Assembly: GCF_001298105.1 (NCBI RefSeq)
Contig: NZ_LGJH01000148.1
Span: 1 to 64,000 of the forward strand
DNA length: 64,000 nt
Source of the DNA: Novosphingobium sp. ST904
GTDB taxonomy: Bacteria; Pseudomonadota; Alphaproteobacteria; Sphingomonadales; Sphingomonadaceae
Reading direction: 5' to 3'
Below, piece by piece: positions 24,985 to 35,291 of the stretch (its first letter is position 1; every line of letters begins with the position of its first letter). The position numbers and the translations under genes were made by a program. Below the pieces are notes generated by a model. The model was not told where the DNA came from. It saw nothing but the letters and a program-made list of their open reading frames with translations, and ran no database searches.

Positions 24985-26103
24985 CTACTCCGGCGAAATC
25001 CGCAGCACCGGCTTGATCACGCGGCCGCTCTCGCTGGCCTCGATTGCTTCGTTGATCTGCTCGAAATCGAAATGGCCGATGAGCCTGTCGAACGGGAAGC
25101 GACCTTCCCGGTAGTATTCCATCAGTTCCGGCAGGAAACCGGTGAGATCGCTGTCGCCGCCGAGTATCCCCATCACGGTGCGTCCTCCGCCCATCAACGC
25201 GGCCTCATTGAACACCACCTCGTCCGCCGGGTCCGAAGCGCCGACGACACCGACCACACCTTTCGGCGCAAGCAATGAAAATGCCAGCTGGATCAGCCTG
25301 TTCACGCCCGTCGTATCGAAAGCATAGCCCAGCCCGCTCGGACAGAGTTCGCGAATGCGCGCGGCCACGTCATCCCGACCATTGATGACGTGGGTGGCCC
25401 CAAGCTCGCGGGCCATGCCAAGGCGCTGGTCATGAAGGTCCACGGCGATGATCGGATCGGCCCCGGCAATCTTCGCCGCCATGATCGCGGCCATGCCGAC
25501 CGTACCGGCACCCCAGACCGCAATCGGCAGTCCTGCACGAACCTTCATCGCTCGCAGCACCGCCCCTGCGCCGGTCATCAGCCCGCAGCCAAGCGGTGCA
25601 AGTACGTCCAGCCCCACGCCGTCCATCGTCTCCGGCACTTTCACCACGTTGCGTTCATGCGCGATGGCATGGGTCGCGAAGGCGGACTGACCGAAGAAAT
25701 TGGCATTCATCCGCTCTCCGCCCAGAAACACGGTGGCGCTGCCATCCGGGCGGGCGCCGGACCAGTTGTAAGGAAAGAATTCGTAGCAGTAGGTCGGCGC
25801 ATCGATGGCACAGCTCGGGCAATGGCCGCAGCTGTTGAAGCTCATGATGACACGGTCGCCCGGTCTGGCCACCGTCACCCCGCTGCCTACCGCTTCGACC
25901 ACGCCTGCCCCCTCGTGCCCCAGCACCACCGGCAGCGGCACGGGGAGCTGTGCGTCGCGCACGGCCATGTCAGTATGGCACACCCCGCAAGCGACGACAC
26001 GCACGCGCAGTTCGTCATCCCGCAACGCGTCCAGTTCCACATCCTCGATCGTGAAAGGCGCGGTGTTGCCGCGGCAGATCGCCGCGCGGGCTCCAGTCGT
26101 CAT
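24985..26103 (-). CDS. Zinc-dependent alcohol dehydrogenase, aryl-alcohol type
   Basis: A 372-residue medium-chain dehydrogenase with catalytic zinc ligands in ACGVCHTDM (Cys39) and GHEGAG (His63), four structural-zinc cysteines in SCGHCPSCAIDAPTYC, and the NAD site AVWGAGTVGMAAIMAAK. This form (two zincs, no glutathione-specific insert) matches benzyl/aryl-alcohol dehydrogenases such as XylB. It could interconvert an aromatic alcohol and aldehyde such as vanillyl alcohol and vanillin. The AGGAGATGG ribosome site is clear. It is divergent from the MetE-like gene, with a strong inverted repeat between. Confidence 0.86.
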   Translation of the reverse strand: MTTGARAAICRGNTAPFTIEDVELDALRDDELRVRVVACGVCHTDMAVRDAQLPVPLPVVLGHEGAGVVEAVGSGVTVARPGDRVIMSFNSCGHCPSCAIDAPTYCYEFFPYNWSGARPDGSATVFLGGERMNANFFGQSAFATHAIAHERNVVKVPETMDGVGLDVLAPLGCGLMTGAGAVLRAMKVRAGLPIAVWGAGTVGMAAIMAAKIAGADPIIAVDLHDQRLGMARELGATHVINGRDDVAARIRELCPSGLGYAFDTTGVNRLIQLAFSLLAPKGVVGVVGASDPADEVVFNEAALMGGGRTVMGILGGDSDLTGFLPELMEYYREGRFPFDRLIGHFDFEQINEAIEASESGRVIKPVLRISPE

Positions 26104-26159
26104 GATCGTTCCATCTCCTTGCCTTCAGGCCCCGGAAGCCGGGGTTAGCACATATCTTA

Positions 26160-26195
26160 ATTTCACGAATGCGAATCTATACACATTCATGAAAT
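26160..26195. promoter_or_regulatory. Inverted repeat ATTTCACGAATG-N12-CATTCATGAAAT
   Basis: Twelve-base arms with one mismatch, in the 127-base gap between the divergent alcohol dehydrogenase and MetE-like genes. The nearby IclR regulator (27764) is the simplest candidate to bind it. The intervening ATCTATAC also occurs in the promoter gap at 30764-30835. Confidence 0.6.
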
Positions 26196-26230
26196 CATGC
26201 CACGCTTTGCCGCATGGGAGGATGTGCCGC

Positions 26231-27358
26231 ATGACCATCGAGACAACACACGTAGGAAGCCTGCCCCGCGGTGACGAGTTGACGCCGCTGCTACTCTCCC
26301 GCGACAAGGGTGAGCCTTACGATGCAGCCGAATTCGACCGGCTCGTGCAGGCTGCCGTGAACGATGCGGTGCGCCGCCAGGTCGACAGCGGCGTTTCCAT
26401 CGTCAGCGACGGCGAACTGGGCAAGGTGGGCTATTCCACCTACATGATCGAGCGCCTCGAAGGGTTCGGCGGTCATATCGAGCGCAGGGCCGCCGCCGAC
26501 CTTGCCGAACACCCCGATCTCGCGCGCAAGCTCTCGGCGATGATGGGCAGCCAGGAATTCACCCGCGCCTCCTGCATCGGTCCGGTACGGCTGCGGACAC
26601 TCAAGCCGTTGCACGCGGATATCCGCCGGTTCCGTCACGCACTGGACCTCCACGGGAACGGTGCGCGCGGTTTTCTCAACGCGGCCTCGCCGGGCCTCAT
26701 CACCGCTTTTCAGGTCAATCGGCATTACCCCAGCCACGAGGCCTATCTTGCCGACCTCGTCGATGCGATGCGCCCCGAGTACGAGGCAATCGTCGCCGCC
26801 GGGTTCGATCTCCAGCTCGATTGCCCCGACCTCGCGATGTCGCGCCATACCGGTTATCAGGATCAGGATGAGGCGACCTTCCTGCGCACCGCCGCCGCCA
26901 ATGTCGAAGCGCTCAACGCCGCCACTGCGAACATCGCGCCGGAGCGGATGCGCATGCACGTCTGCTGGGGCAATTACGAAGGCCCGCACGACCACGATAT
27001 CGCGCTGGAAAAGGTGATCGACACGGTGATCGCGGCCCGCCCTGCCACCGTGCTTTTCGAAGCCGCGAACCCCCGGCATGAACACGAATGGACGGTATGG
27101 CGCGATGCCCGGCTGCCCGACACCAAGATCCTCGCGCCAGGCCTGATCGATACCTGCTCCAATTATGTCGAGCATCCGGAACTGATCGCCCAGAGGATAG
27201 AGCGCTTTGCCGCTTTCCTGGGCAAGGACCGCGTGATCGCGAGCACGGACTGCGGCTTTGGCACTTTTGCAGGTTACGGCAAGATCGACCCCGGCGTGAC
27301 CTGGAAGAAGCTGCGCGCCCTGCGCGCAGGTGCCGATCTCGCGGAAGCGCGCCTGTGA
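26231..27358 (+). CDS. Single-domain cobalamin-independent methionine synthase (MetE C-terminal type) family protein
   Basis: A 375-residue protein beginning MTIETTHVGSLPRGDEL, the usual opening of the MetE catalytic-domain family. Zinc-ligand regions are visible as RMHVCWGNYEGPHDHD, FEAANPRHEHEW and STDCGFGTF. Full MetE has two such halves (about 750 residues); only the catalytic one is present, as in epoxyalkane:CoM transferases and various uncharacterised methyltransferases. The zinc site implies an alkyl-thiol transfer. Whether it accepts a methyl group linked to the nearby O-demethylation genes is unknown. A GGAGG precedes the ATG. Its stop overlaps the next start (GTGA). Confidence 0.8.
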   Translation: MTIETTHVGSLPRGDELTPLLLSRDKGEPYDAAEFDRLVQAAVNDAVRRQVDSGVSIVSDGELGKVGYSTYMIERLEGFGGHIERRAAADLAEHPDLARKLSAMMGSQEFTRASCIGPVRLRTLKPLHADIRRFRHALDLHGNGARGFLNAASPGLITAFQVNRHYPSHEAYLADLVDAMRPEYEAIVAAGFDLQLDCPDLAMSRHTGYQDQDEATFLRTAAANVEALNAATANIAPERMRMHVCWGNYEGPHDHDIALEKVIDTVIAARPATVLFEAANPRHEHEWTVWRDARLPDTKILAPGLIDTCSNYVEHPELIAQRIERFAAFLGKDRVIASTDCGFGTFAGYGKIDPGVTWKKLRALRAGADLAEARL

Positions 27359-27756
27359 ACCATGCGCTTTCGCCCGGCGCCATTCGCGCCATCGAGCACG
27401 ATTGCGCGCGCCTGGTCGCCCGCTATGCCAATCGCAACGATGCCGCCGACTGGGAAGCCGTAGCCGCGCTCTATGCACCCGATGGCCGCATGGCCCGTCC
27501 CACCGCGCCCAACGACTGGACCGCCGGGCGCGAGGCCATACTCGCCGCATTCCGCGCCCGCCCGGCGCGCACCACCCGCCATGTCTGCTCGAACGTCGAA
27601 ATCACGGTGGTTGACGGAAACACGGCGCTGGGCGAGAGCGCAATGCTGCTCTTCACCGGTGACGGTCCGCCGAAAGTCGGCTCGTTCCTCGACAGGTTCG
27701 TGCGCACGGAAGAAGGCTGGCGATTCGCGGAACGACGCGGATTGCTCACGTTCTGA
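27355..27756 (+). CDS. NTF2-like/SnoaL-like protein, 133 aa
   Basis: The sequence IEHDCARLVARYANRNDAADWEAVAALYAPDGRM and the closing GSFLDRFVRTEEGWRFAERRG are typical of the SnoaL_4/NTF2-like family, similar to small subunits of ring-hydroxylating oxygenases and to free-standing lyases. No large oxygenase subunit is nearby, so a free-standing role is likely. The GTG at 27355 overlaps the MetE-like stop (GTGA), so the two proteins are translationally coupled and probably act together. The reaction is unknown. Confidence 0.75.
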   Translation: MNHALSPGAIRAIEHDCARLVARYANRNDAADWEAVAALYAPDGRMARPTAPNDWTAGREAILAAFRARPARTTRHVCSNVEITVVDGNTALGESAMLLFTGDGPPKVGSFLDRFVRTEEGWRFAERRGLLTF

Positions 27757-27763
27757 GGGAATT

Positions 27764-28528
27764 ATGGCGACAGGGGCAACATCGGGAAGCGGCGGCACGG
27801 CATCGACGGTGAAGTCCGCCATGCGTACGCTGGACATCATCGAATATGTCGTCGCGCATTCCGAAGGCGTCGTCGCGCAGGATATCGCGCAGGCCCTCGC
27901 CATTCCCGTCAGCAGCCTGTCCTACCTCCTCGCCACCCTGGTCGAACGCGATTACCTCTCGCGATCGGGGCGCCTCTATCAGCCGGGCGCCGGGCTGGAT
28001 CGGCTGCGCGCCGCGCCGCAGCGCCTGCCGCTTATCGAAAGGGTGCGGCCACTGGTCCGTTCCCTGCGCGTGCGCTCCAACGAGACTTCGTCCTACTTCG
28101 TCCAGCGCGACTGGCAGATGGAAGCGGTCATCACCGAAACCGCCGAGCACACCCTGCGCTACTCGATCGGCGTCGGAACCCGCACGCCGATGCACTGCCT
28201 GGCCTCGGGGAAGGCCATGCTCGCCGCCCTCGGCCCCGCCGCGCTGGATCGCTATTTCGAGGAGGCCCCGCGCGAGCGCTACACCGAAAGCACCGTGGTG
28301 GACGAAAGCGCGCTTCGCCGCGAGCTGGACCAGGCGCGCGAATCCGGCATCGCCATCACCCGCGAGGAATATACCCCTGGCATCTGCGGCATCGGGAAGA
28401 TCCTGATGCTGGACGGGGAGCCGGTCGGCTCGCTCTCGGTTGCCATCCCCACCGTTCGCTACGATGCCCGGGTGGAGGCGGCAGCCTGCGCGCTGCTGGA
28501 GGCGATCGTTTCCGGTTTCAGCCGCTGA
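27764..28528 (+). CDS. IclR-family transcriptional regulator
   Basis: A 254-residue regulator with an N-terminal helix-turn-helix (VAQDIAQALAIPVSSLSYLLATLVERDYL) and a C-terminal IclR effector domain (YSIGVGTRTPMHCLASGKAMLAAL and ITREEYTPGICGIGKI). IclR proteins of this kind commonly control aromatic catabolism genes. It begins eight bases after the NTF2-like stop, behind GAGGGA, and so is in the operon starting at 26231. It may bind the inverted repeat at 26160-26195. A strong hairpin ends the operon. Confidence 0.88.
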   Translation: MATGATSGSGGTASTVKSAMRTLDIIEYVVAHSEGVVAQDIAQALAIPVSSLSYLLATLVERDYLSRSGRLYQPGAGLDRLRAAPQRLPLIERVRPLVRSLRVRSNETSSYFVQRDWQMEAVITETAEHTLRYSIGVGTRTPMHCLASGKAMLAALGPAALDRYFEEAPRERYTESTVVDESALRRELDQARESGIAITREEYTPGICGIGKILMLDGEPVGSLSVAIPTVRYDARVEAAACALLEAIVSGFSR

Positions 28529-28534
28529 AGCGAA

Positions 28535-28562
28535 AAGGGCCGCCGGTTTCCCGGCGGCCCTT
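28535..28562. terminator. Bidirectional terminator hairpin
   Basis: Perfect 12-base stem AAGGGCCGCCGG / CCGGCGGCCCTT with a TTTC loop between the convergent IclR (+) and O-demethylase (-) genes. It has A-rich and T-rich flanks (GAAAA upstream, CTTTT nearby), fitting termination in both directions. Confidence 0.85.
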
Positions 28563-28584
28563 CGACTTTTCGCGGAATCCCGGA

Positions 28585-29991
28585 TCAGGCAACAGCCTTG
28601 GTGCGCCAGCCTTCGGCATAGGAATCCCGGGCCACTTCCGAATAGGGCACGGATGCTACCGTCGCACGGATTTCGGTCTGGACGTGGCGTTCCACCGTGG
28701 GTTTGCGCGTTCCGCCATCAGGTTCCCCCCAGACCAGGACGACTTCGGTGCCCGGCTCCGCCACGGATTCGTCCACCATCGCCAGCGAGAGGAAACGCCC
28801 CTCGTTCTGGGTGTAGCCGATCCAGGTCGACAGGCCGACCTGCTTGCCGTCTACCAGCACCGCGTCATAGGGATGCATGGCGTAGACCGCGCTCGGATAG
28901 TCCATGTACTTGGCACGGTCGCCGCCCTTGGTCAGCATCGAGCTCTGTACGCGCATCACATCCTCGTTGTTGAGGGCCAGCGTCACCTTGCGGCGCTTGG
29001 GCGCGTCCTTCATCTTCTCCAGCGCTTCACGGCCGATGAAGTCATGGTCGAACTTGACCATGATGCCGTAACCCAGTTCCCAGGGGTTGAGGTAGTAGTC
29101 CTCGATCTTGTCGGACACGAAGCTGCCGCCGATCGAGGTCATCCCTTCATAGGATCTCGCCGAGAGCCATTCCCGATATTCGCGCAGCGATTCCCCGCTG
29201 TAGACGGCGGGCAGCGGCGAGGGAATCCAGCCTGATTCCAGCGTGTTGGAACTGTAGGTCCGCCCGCCCGAGGGGAGCAGGCCGAAATCCTTGCCCGCTT
29301 CCAGCAGGGCATTCCGGACGGTGTCATAGTCTTTCCACGGACCGAACAGCTCGTAACCGGGCTGGCCCGCCATGCCGTGACGCAAGGCGCGCACTTCGGC
29401 GCCGGCGATCGTGATCGGCGCCATATGGAAGAACTTGAGATCGGGCGGCGTGATCCCCATCGCGCGTTCCAGCACCTTCATGGCGTTAGGCCCCTGAAGC
29501 TGGAAACGGTAGTTGCGGCGGTAGCCCTGCTGATCGAGCGGACGGGCGGCGGTGCGGTCATCCCGTTCGACCTTCACGTCCCATTTGCCGGAGGCGGCGT
29601 GGAATTCCACCCACTCGATCGTGGGTGCGCGGCCCACCAGTTCGAAGGTTTCTTCAGCGAGATAGAACAGGATCACGTCGCCGATCACATAGCCTTCCGG
29701 GGTCACCGGCGCGAACTGCTTGGCGCGGTTGGGCACGAAGCCCTTGAAGCTGTTCGGGGCCAGATAGGACAGCATTTCAAAGGCCTGTGGGCCGGTGACC
29801 AAGAGGTCGACCATGTGGAAGCTCTGGTTGAACAGGATCGCCGTTTCGGCCCAGGCACGTTGTTCGTCCCGCCAGTTCGAGTATTCGCCCGGAACGCCGG
29901 GATAGACGTTGGGTCCGGTCTGCTGGTTGCGCAGGAAATCGACGATGTCTCCCTTTTCGTCGATCAGTTGCTGGAGCGATTTTTCGGTCAT
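28585..29991 (-). CDS. ligM: Tetrahydrofolate-dependent aromatic O-demethylase, LigM/DesA family
   Basis: A 468-residue protein of the aminomethyltransferase (GcvT) fold that closely resembles SYK-6 LigM and DesA: shared stretches include RHGMAGQPGYELFGP, SNTLESGWIPSPLPA, IGGSFVSDKIEDYY and VKFDHDFIGREALE. These enzymes move the methoxy methyl of vanillate, 3-O-methylgallate (LigM) or syringate (DesA) to tetrahydrofolate, giving 5-methyl-THF and a catechol. Which substrate applies cannot be decided. The symbol is by resemblance. It follows the alpha/beta hydrolase by 22 bases on the minus strand and is divergent from the folate-recycling operon. AAAGG lies about nine bases before the ATG. Confidence 0.86.
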   Translation of the reverse strand: MTEKSLQQLIDEKGDIVDFLRNQQTGPNVYPGVPGEYSNWRDEQRAWAETAILFNQSFHMVDLLVTGPQAFEMLSYLAPNSFKGFVPNRAKQFAPVTPEGYVIGDVILFYLAEETFELVGRAPTIEWVEFHAASGKWDVKVERDDRTAARPLDQQGYRRNYRFQLQGPNAMKVLERAMGITPPDLKFFHMAPITIAGAEVRALRHGMAGQPGYELFGPWKDYDTVRNALLEAGKDFGLLPSGGRTYSSNTLESGWIPSPLPAVYSGESLREYREWLSARSYEGMTSIGGSFVSDKIEDYYLNPWELGYGIMVKFDHDFIGREALEKMKDAPKRRKVTLALNNEDVMRVQSSMLTKGGDRAKYMDYPSAVYAMHPYDAVLVDGKQVGLSTWIGYTQNEGRFLSLAMVDESVAEPGTEVVLVWGEPDGGTRKPTVERHVQTEIRATVASVPYSEVARDSYAEGWRTKAVA

Positions 29992-30013
29992 TCCATCATG
30001 CCTTTCAGGTAGT

Positions 30014-30763
30014 TTATGCTTTGTGTTGAATTGTTAACGCCGGCTGGAGAGCCAGCCATCCGCGCAGTGCGGCGTTGAAGGCATCGGGCCGTTCCGCCGG
30101 GGCCATGTGTCCGGCATCGGCCACGATCGTCAGCGGAGCACCGCCGAGTGCCTCGGCGATCTCGCGGTGCTGATCGACCGGGGACCACGCGTCGCTGTCC
30201 CCGACCATCAGCGAAACCGGGCATTCCAGTGCCGCCAGAACGGCCCCCACTTCCGGCCGATGGAGCAGCGCCTCGATCTGCGCCTCGAACACAAGCTGAC
30301 CAGAACCCATGCACATCGCACGCAGAGACGCATAGAAACCGAGATCACCGCGCCGCGAAGGGCCGATCATCGGCGGCAGCCACGCATCGACGAGCGCCCC
30401 GAAGCCTTCCCGCCGTCCAAGGTCTCGCAGGGCGTATCGCTTCTCCTTTTCGCCGGGCCGCACCGGGTGGATTCCCGTATCCGCTAGCGCCAGTCGCGTG
30501 ACCCGCTCGGGCGCCTTGCGGCAGACCTCCAGCGCAACCCGCGCGCCCATCGAATGGCCGAGCAGCGCGCAGCGGCCGGGCATGCGGGCAAGGGCGTAAT
30601 CCGCCATCGCCTCGATGCTGTCTGCCCCGCCGTAGAATCCGTTCACGGTCATGCTGGCAGGAAAGGCGGAAAGCTGGCCGCCGAACATGCGGCCATCGCA
30701 GAGCAGCCCCGGCAGGATCACCAGCGGCGTCTTTTCGGATTCGGATAATGAATTCGCATCCAT
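30014..30763 (-). CDS. Alpha/beta-hydrolase, 249 aa
   Basis: A complete alpha/beta-hydrolase with nucleophile elbow GHSMGA (Ser71), acid residue region GDSDAWSPVDQH, and catalytic histidine in ADAGHMAPAERP. It has an oxyanion region LVILPGLLCDGRMF and a length typical of small esterases or lactonases. No signal peptide, so cytoplasmic. It is the first gene of the operon with the O-demethylase and may release an aromatic ester, for example a hydroxycinnamate ester, but the substrate is not readable. Its promoter region (30764-30835) is shared with metF. Confidence 0.82.
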   Translation of the reverse strand: MDANSLSESEKTPLVILPGLLCDGRMFGGQLSAFPASMTVNGFYGGADSIEAMADYALARMPGRCALLGHSMGARVALEVCRKAPERVTRLALADTGIHPVRPGEKEKRYALRDLGRREGFGALVDAWLPPMIGPSRRGDLGFYASLRAMCMGSGQLVFEAQIEALLHRPEVGAVLAALECPVSLMVGDSDAWSPVDQHREIAEALGGAPLTIVADAGHMAPAERPDAFNAALRGWLALQPALTIQHKA

Positions 30764-30835
30764 GAATTTTCATCTATACGAAATGATCTGGGCGCGCTAG
30801 AGCGAATCCAACGAGAGGAAGTGGGGAGAACGAAA

Positions 30836-31703
<868 letters not shown>

Positions 31704-31744
31704 GCGGGAACGGGCGAAACAAGAACGAGAGAGGAGCCTGCCCC

Positions 31745-32662
31745 GTGTCCGACCTACTGGCCGATACCCTGTCCGAAGTGCTTCGCGGCCCCGTAAGCGG
31801 GGATGCCTCCGAAATCTGCACGCTGCGCCTGCAATGCGAAGACAAGGCCGGGCTGGTGGCCCAGGTCGCGGTATTCCTGGCGACGCGCGGCTGCAATATC
31901 GTCGATGCCCAGCAATTCCACGACCAGCTTTCCGGCGGCTTCTTCATGCGCGTGGAATTCCAGCGCGGGGCCGGGCGCTCGCTCGAAGAACTGCGGGCCG
32001 AATTCGCACCGATCGCCGCCGAGGCCCGCATGACCTGGTCGCTGCGGGACAAGGCCGCGCCGAAGAAGGTGCTGCTGCTGGTTTCGAAATGGGACCATTG
32101 CCTGGGCGACCTGCTCTACCGCAACCGCATCGGCGAACTGAGCATGGAGGTGGTCGGCATCGTTTCCAACCATCCCCGCGAACTGCTGCACACCTCGCTC
32201 ATCAACGGGCTGCCCTACCATCACTTCCCGATCACCAAAAACACCAAGGCCGAGCAGGAAGCCCGCATCAAGCAGGTGGTGGACGAGACCGGCGCCGAAC
32301 TGATCGTGCTTGCGCGCTACATGCAGATCCTGTCGGACGATCTGGCCGCGTTCCTGTCCGGCCGCTGCATCAATATCCACCACTCGTTCCTGCCCGGCTT
32401 CAAGGGCGCCAAGCCCTATCACCAGGCTTTCGACCGCGGCGTGAAGATGATCGGGGCCACCGCGCACTACGTCACCGCCGATCTCGACGAAGGGCCGATC
32501 ATCCATCAGGACGTGGAAACCGTGACCCACGCCGACATGCCGGAGGAACTGGTGCGCAAGGGCCGCGATATCGAGCGCCGCGTGCTGGCCGAAGCGGTGC
32601 GGCTCCACCTCGACGACCGCGTCTTCGCCAACGGCGCGCGCACCGTCGTGTTCCGGGGATAG
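31745..32662 (+). CDS. purU: Formyltetrahydrofolate deformylase
   Basis: A 305-residue PurU: an N-terminal ACT domain ([28 protein letters not shown]) followed by a formyltransferase-fold domain with SNHPRELLH, the conserved [21 protein letters not shown] containing the catalytic histidine, and [19 protein letters not shown]. It hydrolyses 10-formyl-THF to formate and free THF. Beside metF and folD it would empty one-carbon units taken from methoxyl groups and regenerate THF for the O-demethylase. The GTG at 31745 follows GAGAGGAG. Confidence 0.92.
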   Translation: MSDLLADTLSEVLRGPVSGDASEICTLRLQCEDKAGLVAQVAVFLATRGCNIVDAQQFHDQLSGGFFMRVEFQRGAGRSLEELRAEFAPIAAEARMTWSLRDKAAPKKVLLLVSKWDHCLGDLLYRNRIGELSMEVVGIVSNHPRELLHTSLINGLPYHHFPITKNTKAEQEARIKQVVDETGAELIVLARYMQILSDDLAAFLSGRCINIHHSFLPGFKGAKPYHQAFDRGVKMIGATAHYVTADLDEGPIIHQDVETVTHADMPEELVRKGRDIERRVLAEAVRLHLDDRVFANGARTVVFRG

Positions 32663-32666
32663 GCCG

Positions 32667-33525
32667 ATGGCCGAGCGCATCGACGGCCGCGCCATGGCGC
32701 GGGCCATGCTGGACGAAACGGCGCAGGCGGTCGAACAGCTCAAGGCACGGGGCGTGGCGCCTGCCCTTGCGGTGGTGCTGGTCGCAGCGATCCGGCCAGC
32801 GAGGTCTATGTCGGCCGCAAGGTGGCCCAGTGTGCCCGCGCCGGAATCCGCTCGCTGGAGCACGCCTGCCCGCCGAGACCGGGCAGGCGGAACTGCTGGC
32901 CCTGATCGACCGCCTCAACGCCGACCCGGCCGTGCACGGCGTGCTGATCCAGCTTCCCCTGCCGCGCGGGATTGACGCTTCGCTGGTGCTGGACCGGGTT
33001 GCGCCGGGCAAGGATGTGGACGGCTTCCACCCGGTCAACGTCGGCCGCCTGTCCAGCGGCACCGGGGGGCTGGTGCCCTGTACGCCGCTGGGGATCATGA
33101 AGCTGCTGGACGGCCTGATAGACGACTATCGCGGGCTGGAAGCGGTGGTGATCGGCAAGTCCAACATTGTCGGCAAACCCGTGGCCATGCTGCTGCTCGA
33201 ACGCGAGGCGACCGTCACCGTCACCCATATCGAGACGCGCAACCTGCCCGATGTGGCACGCAAGGCGGACATCATCGTCGCTGCGGCCGGAGCCCCGCAC
33301 CTCGTGCGCGGATACTGGGTGAAGGAGGGCGCGGTGGTGATCGACGTGGGCATTACCCGCGTCACCGATCACGACGGCCAGACCCGCATCGTCGGGGACT
33401 GCGCCACCCACGAACTGGAACACGCCCGCGCCGTCACCCCGGTGCCGGGCGGGGTCGGGCCGATGACCATCGCCTGCCTGCTCGCCAATACCGTCAAGGC
33501 CGCAAGGGACACACTCCATGGATGA
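32667..33525 (+). CDS. folD: Methylenetetrahydrofolate dehydrogenase/cyclohydrolase (two frameshifts)
   Basis: About 286 residues after repair. Conserved FolD segments are [17 protein letters not shown] (with the active-site lysine and tyrosine region), [42 protein letters not shown] and [13 protein letters not shown]. It converts 5,10-methylene-THF to 10-formyl-THF, linking MetF to PurU. Breaks near 32790 (VVLV to SDPASEV) and near 32865 (LEH to LPAETGQ) each equal one lost base. Its start is five bases after purU, and its stop overlaps folB by eight bases. Confidence 0.86.
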
Positions 33526-33922
33526 CATTGCCACGATCGACCGTGTTTCCGCCCGAACCGCCACCACCGAAACGGCAGTGCTCACCACCGTGCGCGTGCG
33601 CGATCTGCCGCTGCTGGCGGACGTGGGCATCAATCCCGACGAGGTCGGCCGCCGCCAGCCGCTGGTCATCACCGTCGAACTCGCGCTGGACGCGGGCGCG
33701 GTGGACGGCATCGGCGAGACGGTGGACTATCGCCGCATCGCCGCCGCCGCCGAAACGCTGGCCGAAGTGCACATTCCGCTGATCGAGACGTTCGCCCGCC
33801 GCCTGGGCGAGCAGTGCCTGGGCTGGGCGCCGGTGCGCGAGGCGCGGGTGAGCATCGACAAGCCCTTCGCCCTCACGCGCGGTCTCGCCGGGGTGGAAGT
33901 GACCGTGCGCCGCGCCCCATGA
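33518..33922 (+). CDS. folB: Dihydroneopterin aldolase-type protein
   Basis: A 134-residue protein with the FolB pattern: [31 protein letters not shown], the active-site region [15 protein letters not shown], and [26 protein letters not shown] near the end. The family makes 6-hydroxymethyl-dihydropterin for folate synthesis. Placed among metF, purU, folD and ligAB, it probably raises the folate pool for the THF-demanding O-demethylase; a duplicate housekeeping folB elsewhere is expected. It overlaps folD at its start, and its stop sits at ATGA. Confidence 0.84.
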   Translation: MDDIATIDRVSARTATTETAVLTTVRVRDLPLLADVGINPDEVGRRQPLVITVELALDAGAVDGIGETVDYRRIAAAAETLAEVHIPLIETFARRLGEQCLGWAPVREARVSIDKPFALTRGLAGVEVTVRRAP

Positions 33923-33939
33923 ACGCAGGAGAGGAAACC

Positions 33940-34346
33940 ATGCCCGCGATTACCGACGTCAACGCCTATCTGGCGCAGTTCGACGACATTCCCGGCACCC
34001 GGGTCTTCACCGCCAGCCGCGCGCGGCGGGGCTATCATCTCAACCAGTTCGCGATGAGCCTGATGAAGCCGGGAAACCGGGAACGCTTCAAGGCAGACGA
34101 GCGCGCCTATCTGGACGAATGGCCGATGACCGAGGCCCAGAAACAGGGCGTGCTCGACCGTGACTACAACCGCCTGCTGGACCTTGGCGGCAACGTTTAT
34201 TTCCTCGCCAAGGTCTTCTCGACCGACGGGCTGAGCTTCGTCCAGGCGGTCAGCACGATGACCGGGATGAGCGTGGAGGATTACCAGGCGATGATGCTGG
34301 CGGGCGGCCGTTCGCCGCTCGGCGTCCGCTCGATCAGGGAGAACAC

Positions 34347-34350
<4 letters not shown>
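33940..34350 (+). CDS. ligA: Protocatechuate 4,5-dioxygenase alpha chain
   Basis: A 136-residue LigA: FDDIPGTRVFTASRARRGYHLNQFAMSLMKPGNRERFKADERAYLDEW is nearly the SYK-6 sequence, and it ends GGRSPLGVRSI as expected. The alpha chain caps the active site of LigB. The ATG at 33940 is chosen because AGGAGAGG lies just upstream, although an ATG at 33919 overlaps the folB stop. The last codons overlap the ligB start (ATGATG at 34347). The dimer opens protocatechuate between carbons 4 and 5. Confidence 0.93.
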
Positions 34351-35243
<893 letters not shown>

Positions 35244-35255
35244 ACCGGCCCGGGG

Positions 35256-35291
35256 GCCCCGCTAGGCGGCGTGGACGCCGCCTAGCGGGGC
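35256..35291. terminator. Strong bidirectional hairpin overlapping the LysR stop codon
   Basis: A perfect 16-base stem GCCCCGCTAGGCGGCG / CGCCGCCTAGCGGGGC with a TGGA loop between convergent ligB and the LysR gene. The LysR stop codon (35282-35284) lies inside the right arm. No T-tract is present. Confidence 0.8.
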
